Both the position numbers and the translations under genes were made by a program. Positions 42,542 to 50,832 of a stretch of DNA of 64,000 bases are shown here, piece by piece (within the stretch, counting starts at the first letter, position 1; every line of letters starts with the position of its first letter). This DNA comes from Stenotrophomonas lacuserhaii (GTDB lineage: Bacteria > Pseudomonadota > Gammaproteobacteria > Xanthomonadales > Xanthomonadaceae). Under the pieces are notes generated by a model. It had not been told where the DNA came from. It saw nothing but the letters and a program-made list of their open reading frames with translations, and did not search any database. Location: NCBI RefSeq assembly GCF_014836545.1, contig NZ_JACSQS010000013.1:45268-109267 (forward strand). Direction: 5' to 3'.

Positions 42542-42796
42542 TCACTCGGCCGGGGGCTGCGGCTTTTCCATCGCGGCGACCACCTGTTCGAGTGCATCAA
42601 GCTTCTCGCGCGTGCGCAGCAGCACCGCGCGCTGGACGTCGAACTCCTCCCGGGTGACCAGGTCCAGCTTGGACAGGCCGGCCTGCAGGGCGCTCTTGAA
42701 GGTGGACTGCAGCTCTTCGCGCGATTGGCGCAGCCCCGGCGGCACCAGGTCGCTGAGGCGGCGGGCGAGGTCATCCAGCTGGTTGAGGTCGATCAT
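42542..42796 (-). CDS. ubiK: UbiK (YqiC/BMFP) ubiquinone biosynthesis accessory factor
   Basis: The 84-residue protein MIDLNQLDDLARRLSDLVPP has the N-terminal amphipathic helix of UbiK and a C-terminal coiled coil (LVTREEFDVQRAVLLRTREKLDALE), ending in a Pro-rich tail. UbiK trimerises with UbiJ and helps the Ubi complex in aerobic ubiquinone synthesis. The start at 42796 matches family length; the frame remains open upstream but overlaps the glnK promoter region. Divergent from glnK. Confidence 0.85.
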   Translation of the reverse strand: MIDLNQLDDLARRLSDLVPPGLRQSREELQSTFKSALQAGLSKLDLVTREEFDVQRAVLLRTREKLDALEQVVAAMEKPQPPAE

Positions 42797-42852
42797 GGGG
42801 GCTCCTGGGGCTGCCGCGTGGCCGCCACCGCAGGCGGGCGCCACGTGCATAA

Positions 42853-43272
<420 letters not shown>

Positions 43273-43284
43273 CGCCCGCTGATC

Positions 43285-43380
43285 GGTAGCGCCGAGCCGT
43301 GCTCTGTCTGGTAGCGCCGAGCCATGCTCGGCGGGCGCAGCAGCGCGTCAGCAGTCCGCCGAGCATGGCTCGGCGCTACC
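43285..43380. repeat. SMAG cluster, GTAGCGCCGAGC type
   Basis: Three copies: a truncated one (GGTAGCGCCGAGCCGTGCTC at 43285-43304), a complete one (about 43310-43332), and an inverted one (about 43356-43380). The last ends flush against the stop codon of the convergent kinase-like gene. Confidence 0.85.
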
Positions 43381-44045
43381 TAACCAACCCGTTTTGCCCA
43401 CGCGTAGAAGCGCTTCCAGCCCTGGCGGATGGCGGCCACCCAGCCCGGGTCGGCCACGCGCGCGGCCAGCGCGTCGCTGGGCCGCTGGCCGGTCAGGCGC
43501 TGGCGCATCTTCACCAGGTTCTTCAGGTCGCTGCGGCTCAGCTGGCGGCTGATCGGGTTACGCCGCAGCCAGCGCGGCGTGCGCCAGGCCGAGGTGAAAT
43601 CCAGCAGCACCGGCACCCCTCCGCTGACCACCACGTTGGTGCCATGCAGGTCGTTGTGGGTGATGCCGGCGGCATGCAGGCGGTCCAGCGCCTGCTGCAG
43701 TTGTTCGAACACCTCACCGCCCACCGCCTGCGCGGTACTCAGGGTCTGCCCGGGAATGAACTCCATGCCCAGCGCGAGGCCGCCGATGGTGCCCAGCAGG
43801 GCGGGGGCATGTTTCCAGCCGTTCAGGCGCTGCAACATGTGGGCTTCGTGATGCACCAGCACGCGCGCGAGCAGGGACAGCGGCGTGCCCCGATAGCGCG
43901 TGTAGTCCTTCACCACGGCCGGCTGTCCGTCCATGCAGGTGCGATAGACGTCCGGTTCGAGGAAACGTTCGCCGCGCTTGAGCAGCAGCGGCATCGCGGC
44001 GTCGTCGCCGCAGATCGGAGAGGGGGAAGTAACAGGGGTGTCCAT
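43380..44045 (-). CDS. small kinase-like protein (lipopolysaccharide-kinase / RIO-like fold)
   Basis: The 221-residue protein shows a minimal protein-kinase fold: a lysine in GQPAVVKDYTRY, a catalytic loop ITHNDLHGTNVVV (HxDxxxxN) and a metal motif VLLDFTSAW in the place of DFG. The N-lobe is short. This plan is that of lipopolysaccharide kinases of the WaaP/KdkA/InaA group or of RIO-type kinases. It is divergent from lpxO, which modifies lipid A, so a role in lipopolysaccharide core phosphorylation is plausible. Its substrate is not established. Confidence 0.75.
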   Translation of the reverse strand: MDTPVTSPSPICGDDAAMPLLLKRGERFLEPDVYRTCMDGQPAVVKDYTRYRGTPLSLLARVLVHHEAHMLQRLNGWKHAPALLGTIGGLALGMEFIPGQTLSTAQAVGGEVFEQLQQALDRLHAAGITHNDLHGTNVVVSGGVPVLLDFTSAWRTPRWLRRNPISRQLSRSDLKNLVKMRQRLTGQRPSDALAARVADPGWVAAIRQGWKRFYAWAKRVG

Positions 44046-44489
44046 GACGTTCTCTGACAGCCCGGTGGGTGGCGCAGAGCGTCAAGCGAACCGGTGGAAG
44101 GGCATTAGCGGAGCCGCTAATTTTAGTACCCGCCAGTTCTCTATTGAATAATTGTGACGGGTTCGGCAGCGCAACAGTGCGTCATGCCACTCGGACAATC
44201 TTGTCTCATTTGTTTTTTGTTCGTTATCCATCAACAAGTTGCGCCTTGGGCGGCGGTCGCTTCAAGCCAAACCGGACATGAATGCGGACGTGGCAGTCGC
44301 CCGTGCAACGCTGCCAACGCCCTGCGGCGCTTGACCGGCGTCGCCCAGCTGCCGACCATTGCGCGTTCCCTGCGCGCCTGGTCGGACCGCCTGGTCGGCA
44401 CGTCCCCCGTCCCCGTGCGTTACCGGCGCGGCTGCATGCGCGCCCGTTCCCTGCCCACCTGCGTCCGGCCCCCGCCGGAGGAATCATCA
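44046..44489. promoter_or_regulatory. divergent region between the kinase-like gene and lpxO
   Basis: 444 bases with no credible gene. AT-rich patches lie at 44110-44160 and at 44200-44235 (including a run TTGTTTTTTGTT), the likely sites of the two promoters. The rest, towards lpxO, is a GC-rich leader of about 200 bases. Confidence 0.4.
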
Positions 44490-45395
44490 ATGATCAAGAT
44501 CGTGCTGGCCGTGCTGTTCATCGCCTGCGTGTTGTACATCCATTATCGCGGCAAGGTCCGCGCGCGCTGGTCGCGCCAGTTGCTGGACCACTCCAGCTTC
44601 ATGGCGCCGATCAACGTGGTCATGTATCTGTTTTCGAAGGTGCCGACCACGCCGTTCCTGGATCCGGGCAAGGAGTTCCCGCAGTTGGAACCGCTGCGGC
44701 AGAACTGGACCGTGATCCGCGACGAGGCGCTGGCGCTGCGCGATGCGCAGAAGATCGCCGCCTCAAGCAGCTTCAACGATGCCGGCTTCAATTCGTTCTT
44801 CCGCCGTGGTTGGAAGCGCTTCTACCTGCGCTGGTACGGCCCGTCGCATCCATCGGCCAAGCAGTTCTGCCCGCAGACCGTGGCGCTGATCGAGTCGATC
44901 CCGGACGTGCGCGCGGCGATGTTCGCCCAGCTTCCGCCGGGCAGCGAGCTGCGCCCGCACCGCGATCCGTTCGCCGGTTCGCTGCGGCTGCACCTGGGGC
45001 TGAGCACACCCAACGATGACCGCTGCTACATCGAGGTGGATGGCGTGCGGAAGAGCTGGCGCGATGGCGAATGGATGATGTTCGACGAGACCTACATCCA
45101 CCACGCGCACAACGAGACCGAGCAGGACCGCGTGATCCTGTTCTGCGATATCGCCCGTCCGCTGCGTTTCGGCCTGCCTGGCCTGTTCAACCGGGCGGTG
45201 GCGTCCACGCTGCTGGCCGGTGGCGCCTCGCCGAACCTGCCGGGCGACCCGACCGGTGGGGTGAACAAGGCGTTCGGCGGCGTCTACAAGGTGCGGCTGA
45301 AGGCCAAGGCGCTGCGTGCGCGCAGTGCGTTCGCCTACCACGCGATCAAGTGGGGTCTGGTGGTGGCGGTCATCGCGGGCATCTGGGCGATCTGA
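44490..45395 (+). CDS. lpxO: LpxO-like lipid A hydroxylase (Fe(II)/2-oxoglutarate dioxygenase)
   Basis: The 301-residue protein starts with one membrane segment (MIKIVLAVLFIACVLYIHYRG) and has the aspartyl/asparaginyl beta-hydroxylase domain with the iron ligands in LRPHRDPF and YIHHAHNET. GWKRFYLRWYG and CPQTVALIESIPDVRAAMF are also typical, and a second membrane segment closes the C-terminus. LpxO adds a 2-hydroxyl group to a lipid A acyl chain at the inner membrane. CGGAGGA precedes the ATG. Length matches known LpxO. Confidence 0.85.
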   Translation: MIKIVLAVLFIACVLYIHYRGKVRARWSRQLLDHSSFMAPINVVMYLFSKVPTTPFLDPGKEFPQLEPLRQNWTVIRDEALALRDAQKIAASSSFNDAGFNSFFRRGWKRFYLRWYGPSHPSAKQFCPQTVALIESIPDVRAAMFAQLPPGSELRPHRDPFAGSLRLHLGLSTPNDDRCYIEVDGVRKSWRDGEWMMFDETYIHHAHNETEQDRVILFCDIARPLRFGLPGLFNRAVASTLLAGGASPNLPGDPTGGVNKAFGGVYKVRLKAKALRARSAFAYHAIKWGLVVAVIAGIWAI

Positions 45396-45416
45396 CGCTG
45401 GCTGGTCCGGGCCGGG

Positions 45417-46409
45417 CTAGATGTCCAGCTCCAGCTGCGTTCCACGGCAACCGGACACACAGGGCAGCATCAGTGATGAATGCTGTCGTTCGTGCTCGCT
45501 CAGGATGCCATCGCGGTGGTCGACCTCGCCGCTGACCACCCGGGTGGCGCAGCTGCCGCAGACGCCTTGGTGGCAGCCATTGGGAATGGCGACGCCGCTG
45601 CGCAGCAGGAAGTCCAACAGGCTTCCCTGGCCATCGTAATGGAGCCGCGTACGCGAGTGCGCCAGCACCACGTCGTAGCCCCTGGGGGGCAGGCTGCCGG
45701 GCAGGCGCGAAGAAGCGCTGAAGCGTTCCACATGGGCACGCGTGATGCCAAGCCGCCTACAGGCCAGCCCAAACGCGTCGAGCATCGGCCCCGGCCCACA
45801 GCAGTAGAAATGCGTAGCAGGCGGATGCGCCGCGAGCAGTGGCAGCAGATCGGGCGGGCCCCCACATTCATCGTCGAACAGGCAGGTGAGCGCGTTTCCC
45901 AACGGGGTGAGGTCCTGCAGGAAGACCGCGTCCTGCCGCGAACGCGCGCTGTAGTACAGATGCAGCGGACGCTGCCGTGCGGCAAGATGCCGGGCCATGC
46001 ACAGCAGCGGGGTAATGCCGATGCCGCCGGCGATGAGCACGCTGTTTTCTGCCGGCTCATGCAACGGGAACGCATTGCGCGGCAATGAGGCCTGCAGGGA
46101 ATCGCCCTCGCGCAGTTGCGTATGCAGGTAGTGCGATCCGCCCCGTCCCTCGGCAGCCAGCAGGATGCCCAACTGGTAACAGCGGGCATGCTCAGGCGCA
46201 TTCATCAGCGAATAGCTGCGCACCCGCGCATCCGGAAGCGCCAGGTCGACATGCGCGCCCGCGGTGAATCCTGCCAGCGGAAGGGCGGTGGCGGGAACGA
46301 GCTCGATCACGATGACGCGGCTGCTGCGACGCTGCAGGCGGTTCACGAACGTGGATTGCCACGCGGCCTGCGGTAATGCCGTGGTGGTGTCGGAAAGGGG
46401 GGCGTTCAC
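45417..46409 (-). CDS. flavin/2Fe-2S reductase of the phthalate-dioxygenase-reductase type
   Basis: The 330-residue protein has an FMN-binding domain (RSYSLMNAPEH), an NAD-binding domain (VLIAGGIGITPLLCMA and FYCCGPGPMLDAF) and a C-terminal plant-type ferredoxin with CHQGVCGSCATRVVSG and a final LMLPCVSGC, giving the four cysteine ligands. This is the VanB/PDR layout, which passes electrons from NAD(P)H to a Rieske oxygenase. No oxygenase is encoded beside it. It is the last gene of the five-gene leftward operon and overlaps the aminotransferase gene by four bases. Confidence 0.88.
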   Translation of the reverse strand: MNAPLSDTTTALPQAAWQSTFVNRLQRRSSRVIVIELVPATALPLAGFTAGAHVDLALPDARVRSYSLMNAPEHARCYQLGILLAAEGRGGSHYLHTQLREGDSLQASLPRNAFPLHEPAENSVLIAGGIGITPLLCMARHLAARQRPLHLYYSARSRQDAVFLQDLTPLGNALTCLFDDECGGPPDLLPLLAAHPPATHFYCCGPGPMLDAFGLACRRLGITRAHVERFSASSRLPGSLPPRGYDVVLAHSRTRLHYDGQGSLLDFLLRSGVAIPNGCHQGVCGSCATRVVSGEVDHRDGILSEHERQHSSLMLPCVSGCRGTQLELDI

Positions 46410-47707
46410 GGGACCCCCTTCAGCGTGTTTGAGGCATCACGGCCTGGAGCGCTGGACAGTTCCGCGCAGGCGAGCAACACGCACCCTGCGATGATGGCGG
46501 CGGCCTGAGCTGCGTCGGAAGGTGAAAGGCGTGACGGCGCAATGCGCAGGCACCGGTCGCGGGCATCGGTGCCGCTGCAGTGGGTTGTTCCCGCCGGCAG
46601 GATCGCCACGCCGGCCTCAGCGGCCAGGCGGACGACGCGGCGGGCGCAACCGGGCGGTACCCAGAGGGTGATGAAGTAGCCGCCGGATGGCCGGCTCCAG
46701 TGCACGTCCTGCAGCGCTGAAAGCCGCCGCGCGAAAACCTTCAGGACCTGCGCGAACCGCTGCTGGAGCATGTGGCCGTGCTGCTGCATGTGGCGGGAAA
46801 CCCCGGCTGCGTCGCCGAAGAAACGCAGATGCCGCACCTGGTTCACCTTGTCCGGCCCGATGGTGCACGCCCGCTGCGCCGCCAGCCACCAGTCCAGCAG
46901 GCGCGCACTGCCTCCCAACAGGGCAATACCGGCGCCGGGGATGGTCATCTTCGAGGTGGAACCGAACAGCAGCGCGCGATCCGGATTGCCGGCCGTCGCG
47001 CAGGCGTCGTACAGGCCGGGCGGCGCCGACGCCTGCGGAGCGAAGTCATGGACGGCATAGGCGTTGTCGCAGAACAGCGTGAAGTCCGCTGCTGCTGTCT
47101 TCATCGTTGCCAGCCGGCGCAGCACCTCCTCGCTATAGGTGGCGCCGCAGGGGTTGGAGTGCCGTGGCACGCACCACATCCCGCGGATCAGCGGATCCTG
47201 GGCCACCTGTCTCTCCACCTGGTCCATGTCAGGACCATCGACGCCTATCGGTACCGGCACCATCGTTATGCCATGGTCGCGGCATATGGCGAAATGGCGG
47301 TCGTACCCCGGAACCGGGCAGAGGAAGCGGATTTGCCTGGCCGCTGCCCACGGGGCGTGGCCGGGCAGGCCAGTACGCCACGCCAACCCGATGGCGGCGT
47401 GCATCAGCGCCAGGCTGCTGTTGCCGCCCACTGCGGCCTGAGCGGCCGGCACGCCGAGCAGCAACGGTGCGAGCAGGGCCCGTAGCTGGGGAATTCCCTG
47501 TTGGCCGCCGTAGTTGAGCCAATCCTGGCCGTCCTCGCTGTCAAACGGCGCCGGCCCCGGCAGCGACAACATCGCGTGCGACAGCGCGATCTGCTCGGCA
47601 GAGGGCAGCCCACGGGTCATGTCCACCGCCAACGGGGCGTCCCGGCAGGCGGCATGCCATGCCTGCAGTTCTCCGAGGTCATCGGAGGGAAGGGCGGGGC
47701 CGGTCAT
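46406..47707 (-). CDS. PLP-dependent aminotransferase (fold type I, aspartate-aminotransferase-like)
   Basis: The 433-residue protein has LLFGSTSKMTIPGAGIALLGG with the PLP lysine, CVPRHSNPCGATYSEEV, and DNAYAVHDF, the tyrosine/aspartate motif for the cofactor. SRPSGGYFITLWVP and the C-terminal CLRIAPS carry the substrate carboxylate site. The pattern matches the Asp_aminotransf group (class I-like) more than the MocR regulators, as no HTH is present. The amino donor and acceptor are unknown. It ends four bases inside the reductase gene and starts one base after azlD. Confidence 0.82.
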   Translation of the reverse strand: MTGPALPSDDLGELQAWHAACRDAPLAVDMTRGLPSAEQIALSHAMLSLPGPAPFDSEDGQDWLNYGGQQGIPQLRALLAPLLLGVPAAQAAVGGNSSLALMHAAIGLAWRTGLPGHAPWAAARQIRFLCPVPGYDRHFAICRDHGITMVPVPIGVDGPDMDQVERQVAQDPLIRGMWCVPRHSNPCGATYSEEVLRRLATMKTAAADFTLFCDNAYAVHDFAPQASAPPGLYDACATAGNPDRALLFGSTSKMTIPGAGIALLGGSARLLDWWLAAQRACTIGPDKVNQVRHLRFFGDAAGVSRHMQQHGHMLQQRFAQVLKVFARRLSALQDVHWSRPSGGYFITLWVPPGCARRVVRLAAEAGVAILPAGTTHCSGTDARDRCLRIAPSRLSPSDAAQAAAIIAGCVLLACAELSSAPGRDASNTLKGVP

Positions 47708-47708
47708 C

Positions 47709-48053
47709 TCAGCCGACTCCCAGCAGCAAGGCCGCCGCGTAGAGTGCGGTGCAGGCCATCAGGGGGCGGAACACACTGCGCAGCCATGACGCCAGGCCGC
47801 CGGCGAGGATGACGATTGCCAGCTTCAACAGCGCGTCGGCATCGTGCAGATGCGCCACAGGCCGCGTAAAGAAGGATTCGCCGAACAGGGCCAGGTAGAT
47901 CACGCTGCCCATCACCGCCGAGGCCGCATGCTGCAGCAACCGGGCCACCGGGCTTTCCGAGGAGAGGGTCAGTCGCCGGAACACCAGCAGCGGGATGGAA
48001 CGCATGAGGTAGGACGCGGCGGCAGCGGTGCCGATCAGGAGCCAGCCGTTCAT
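47709..48053 (-). CDS. AzlD-family membrane protein
   Basis: 114 residues with four hydrophobic segments, starting MNGWLLIGTAAAASYLMRSIPLLVF, which carries the AzlD motif (RSIP near residue 18). AzlD is the small partner of AzlC; together they export branched-chain amino acids and analogues. Four-base overlap with azlC. Confidence 0.85.
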   Translation of the reverse strand: MNGWLLIGTAAAASYLMRSIPLLVFRRLTLSSESPVARLLQHAASAVMGSVIYLALFGESFFTRPVAHLHDADALLKLAIVILAGGLASWLRSVFRPLMACTALYAAALLLGVG

Positions 48054-48751
48054 GGCGCAGCCCTCTGTGAGCGGTTATCCATCGCACATAGCAGAACGGC
48101 AATGCCGAGCGGAACCACCAGCACATGCAGGCTTCCCAGTAGCCCGCCTATCAACGGAGTGAGCACGAAGCCGGCCACGGTCGCCTGCAGTGCCCGGTTT
48201 CCACCGGCAGCGTGGCAGGCCAGCGCGGTGAAGTGCACCGGCAGGATGATCGTGACGAGCTGCGCTACCAGCGCTGACGGGGTCGCGCCGATGAGGTGGC
48301 CGGCTGCGGTGGCCGCGATGGCGCAGCCCAGCGTCGTGGTGCCGCACCCGAGGTAGTAGGCGTACACATCGCCGGGCCCTTTGCCGCATCGGCTGGAAAG
48401 CGTGAAGGTGGAAATGGACAGCAGTTGTGCCGACAGCAGCGACCGCCCCAGGCTGACATGCTGGAACTGCTCGGCGAGCACCGAGGACATGATGACGAAG
48501 CGGAAATTGACCAGCACCGTGGCCGCCAGCAGGGCGACCAGCCCCAGCGTGTCCGACTGCTGGACGATCAGGGCCTGCAGTGGGGCGGCATGGACGGTCA
48601 GGGTCATGACGGTAGCCTGCAACAGTGAAAATCCCGCTTTGCTGGCCAGCGCGCCGATCGAGGAAAACAGGAATCCGAAGGTAAGGCAGACGGGCAGGGA
48701 GTCGCGGCACCCCTGCAGGAAGCTGCTGCGCGCGGCTGGCGAGGCACTCAT
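48050..48751 (-). CDS. AzlC-family permease
   Basis: The 233-residue membrane protein has the AzlC opening FLQGCRDSLPVCLTFGFLFSSIGALASKAG and a central NFRFVIMSSVLAEQF, with six to seven hydrophobic segments. AzlCD pairs export amino acids such as valine, leucine or the analogue azaleucine. Placed between an isomerase-like gene and an aminotransferase, it may export a product made by this operon. It overlaps both neighbours by four bases. Confidence 0.85.
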   Translation of the reverse strand: MSASPAARSSFLQGCRDSLPVCLTFGFLFSSIGALASKAGFSLLQATVMTLTVHAAPLQALIVQQSDTLGLVALLAATVLVNFRFVIMSSVLAEQFQHVSLGRSLLSAQLLSISTFTLSSRCGKGPGDVYAYYLGCGTTTLGCAIAATAAGHLIGATPSALVAQLVTIILPVHFTALACHAAGGNRALQATVAGFVLTPLIGGLLGSLHVLVVPLGIAVLLCAMDNRSQRAAP

Positions 48752-49638
48752 TCCACGCCTCCCTGATCGCCAACAGGGGGGCGCAGCCCATTGAGCAGTT
48801 TCACGCTTTCGGCGAGCGTGCCGCCACGGGTCTCAAACCCCACCACGCCCCGCCAGCGCGCGGCTGAGATGGCGGCTACCAGCGCACCGAAGGGCAGGTT
48901 GCCGGCGCCCAACGGCAAATGCGCGTCGCGATCCTGGTTGTTGTCACTGAAGGACATGCCGACGATGCGAGGGCGGAAGCGCCGGAACATCGCCACCGGG
49001 TCGCCGCCGTTGACGTAGGCGTGGGACACATCGAAGAAAAGATGCAGGCCGGGGACCTGTTCCAGCACCGTGGCGATTTCATCGGGGGTGGTGCAGATGT
49101 AATAGAAGGGATGGAAGCGGGTGTAGTTGCACAGGTTTTCCAGCCAGATCTGCACGCCGCGCGGTGCGGCATAGGCAACCAATGCGCGGAGGTTGGCGAT
49201 CAGCTGGTGCAGCCCCGCCTGGCGCACGTCGGCAACCAGCCGTGGCTCCACCACCCCGCCGCCATGCACGATCAGTGGCGCGCCGCCCAGCCGGCTGCAG
49301 ATATCGACTTCGCGGCAGGCATAGTGCAGCGCGGCGGTAGCCAGCGCCGGAACGTCGCTGCCGAGCGGAGATTTGAAATTGCCGTGGTAGATCGGCCGCA
49401 TGCCGGTCTGCTGCATCAGTTCCAGCAGTGTTTCCAGGCGCTCTGGTGGGAAATCTTCCGGGCGTTCGCCGTGCAGGCTTCCGTCCACGTACCAGTGGCT
49501 GTAACCCTGTTGCAAGGCGCGCGCGAGGCCCGACTCGGCGTCCAGGTAGTCCTGCTGGGCGGCCGCGGCCATGAAGTCCGGCCATGACGCGGCGGAAGAA
49601 GGGGGAAACGCTGCGTAATCGGAAACCGGGCTGCCCAT
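48748..49638 (-). CDS. sugar isomerase/epimerase-like TIM-barrel protein
   Basis: The 296-residue protein fits the xylose-isomerase-like TIM barrel (AP endonuclease family 2). The metal ligands would come from VQIWLENLCNYTRFHP, LFFDVSHAYVNGGDP, GMSFSDNNQDRDAHLPLGAGNLPF and GVVGFETRGG. The last but one motif is the usual D.H..LG.G.. segment. The N-terminal 30 residues are unusually polar; a later ATG (MAAAAQQDYLDAE) is a possible start. It is the first gene of the five-gene operon. Substrate unknown. Confidence 0.78.
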   Translation of the reverse strand: MGSPVSDYAAFPPSSAASWPDFMAAAAQQDYLDAESGLARALQQGYSHWYVDGSLHGERPEDFPPERLETLLELMQQTGMRPIYHGNFKSPLGSDVPALATAALHYACREVDICSRLGGAPLIVHGGGVVEPRLVADVRQAGLHQLIANLRALVAYAAPRGVQIWLENLCNYTRFHPFYYICTTPDEIATVLEQVPGLHLFFDVSHAYVNGGDPVAMFRRFRPRIVGMSFSDNNQDRDAHLPLGAGNLPFGALVAAISAARWRGVVGFETRGGTLAESVKLLNGLRPPVGDQGGVE

Positions 49639-49760
49639 GGTCGACGCTCGCTGCAGGATGTGCAGCTACTCTGCGCGGGGCAGAACGCGTCGTATGTCGG
49701 TCAATAACGTCCCCGGCGGTGGCGGTTTGCCGGTGTGCGCGGTAAGTTGGCCGCTGCTGC

Positions 49761-49788
49761 GATAGGGCCGAGGTCGCTCGGCCCTATC
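49761..49788. terminator. perfect 12-bp hairpin before speE's end
   Basis: GATAGGGCCGAG pairs with CTCGGCCCTATC around GTCG. It lies 14 bases past the speE stop. There is no T-run, so it may be a factor-dependent terminator, an RNA-stabilising hairpin or a repeat. Confidence 0.5.
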
Positions 49789-49802
49789 CACCCTCGATCC
49801 GA

Positions 49803-50657
49803 TCAGCCCTTCAGCGCGGCCTGCACGAACGGCGGCGTCACCAGCACGCCGGTATGCAGCGCGGCGGTGTAATACAGCGTGTCAAAGCCCTTTGCAGCGG
49901 CGTCGGACTGGCGGAAATCAAACCCGCTTTCGCCCTTGCGCGCCAGCGTCACGCTCCACCAGCCCGTGGGGTAGCACGGCTGCGGGAACGGCAACGTCTT
50001 GAACGAACCGAAGCCGGCCTTGCCCATCTCGGTGCGCATTTCGTTGATCAGTTCCAGCTGCATCAGCGGCGATTCGGACTGCTGCACCAGGATGCCGTCG
50101 TCCTTCAAGGCCTTGAAGCAGCTCTCGTAGAAGGCCTTGTTGAACAGGCCTTCGCCAGGGCCGACCGGGTCGGTCGAATCGACGATCACCACGTCCACGC
50201 TGCCGGCCGGGCAGTTGGCCATGTAGGCCACGCCGTCGTCGAACATCAGTTCGGCGCGCGGGTCATCGTTGGAATCGCACAGTTCCGGGAAGTGCTTGCG
50301 CGCCATCACCGTGACCTGCTCGTCGATATCGCACTGGGTCACGCTCTCCACGTTCTTGTGCTTGAGCACCTCGCGCAGGGTGCCGCAGTCACCGCCGCCG
50401 ATGATGACCACGCGCTTGGGCGCGGCGTGGGTGAACAGCACCGGGTGGCTGATCATCTCGTGGTAGAAGAAGTTGTCCTTGCTGGTCAACATGATGGCGC
50501 CATCGATGGTCATCAGGTTGCCCCAGTCGGTGGTCTGGAAGATCTCGATCTTCTGGAACGGCGACTGCACTTCGTCCAGCTTGCCGGTGATGCGGTAGCC
50601 GATGGCCGAGCCAGTGCGCTCGAAGTGTTCGATATACCAGTTGCTGTTGTCAGTCAT
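49803..50657 (-). CDS. speE: SpeE, spermidine synthase
   Basis: The 284-residue protein MTDNSNWYIEHFERTGSAIG has the aminopropyltransferase motifs: QKIEIFQTTDWGNLMTIDGAIM, VVIIGGGDCGTLREVLKH (nucleotide site), VESVTQCDID and VVIVDSTDPVGPGEGLF (catalytic Asp). It makes spermidine from putrescine and decarboxylated SAM. The start at 50657 fits family length. It is divergent from speA, whose product starts the agmatine route to putrescine. Confidence 0.95.
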   Translation of the reverse strand: MTDNSNWYIEHFERTGSAIGYRITGKLDEVQSPFQKIEIFQTTDWGNLMTIDGAIMLTSKDNFFYHEMISHPVLFTHAAPKRVVIIGGGDCGTLREVLKHKNVESVTQCDIDEQVTVMARKHFPELCDSNDDPRAELMFDDGVAYMANCPAGSVDVVIVDSTDPVGPGEGLFNKAFYESCFKALKDDGILVQQSESPLMQLELINEMRTEMGKAGFGSFKTLPFPQPCYPTGWWSVTLARKGESGFDFRQSDAAAKGFDTLYYTAALHTGVLVTPPFVQAALKG

Positions 50658-50761
50658 GGAGGAGCAATCCTTTTCGGAGGATGGGACGCCGGGCTGGCGG
50701 AAGCGGGGCCGCAGGGCGGCCCGCCCGTTCAGGTCCAGGCAGCGACCACGGGCGCGGGCGC

Positions 50762-50801
50762 GCATGATAACGAACCCTTCGTCGATCAGGGGTTATCATG
50801 C
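50762..50801. promoter_or_regulatory. palindromic operator candidate between speE and speA
   Basis: Perfect 10-bp arms GCATGATAAC (50762-50771) and GTTATCATGC (50792-50801), with 20 bases between them; inner CCC and GGG can also pair. The arm centres are 30 bases apart, three helical turns, as expected for two half-sites on one DNA face. It lies 32 bases before the speA start. Confidence 0.5.
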
Positions 50802-50832
50802 ACCCCCTTTTTTACCAACCAGGCCGACTTCA

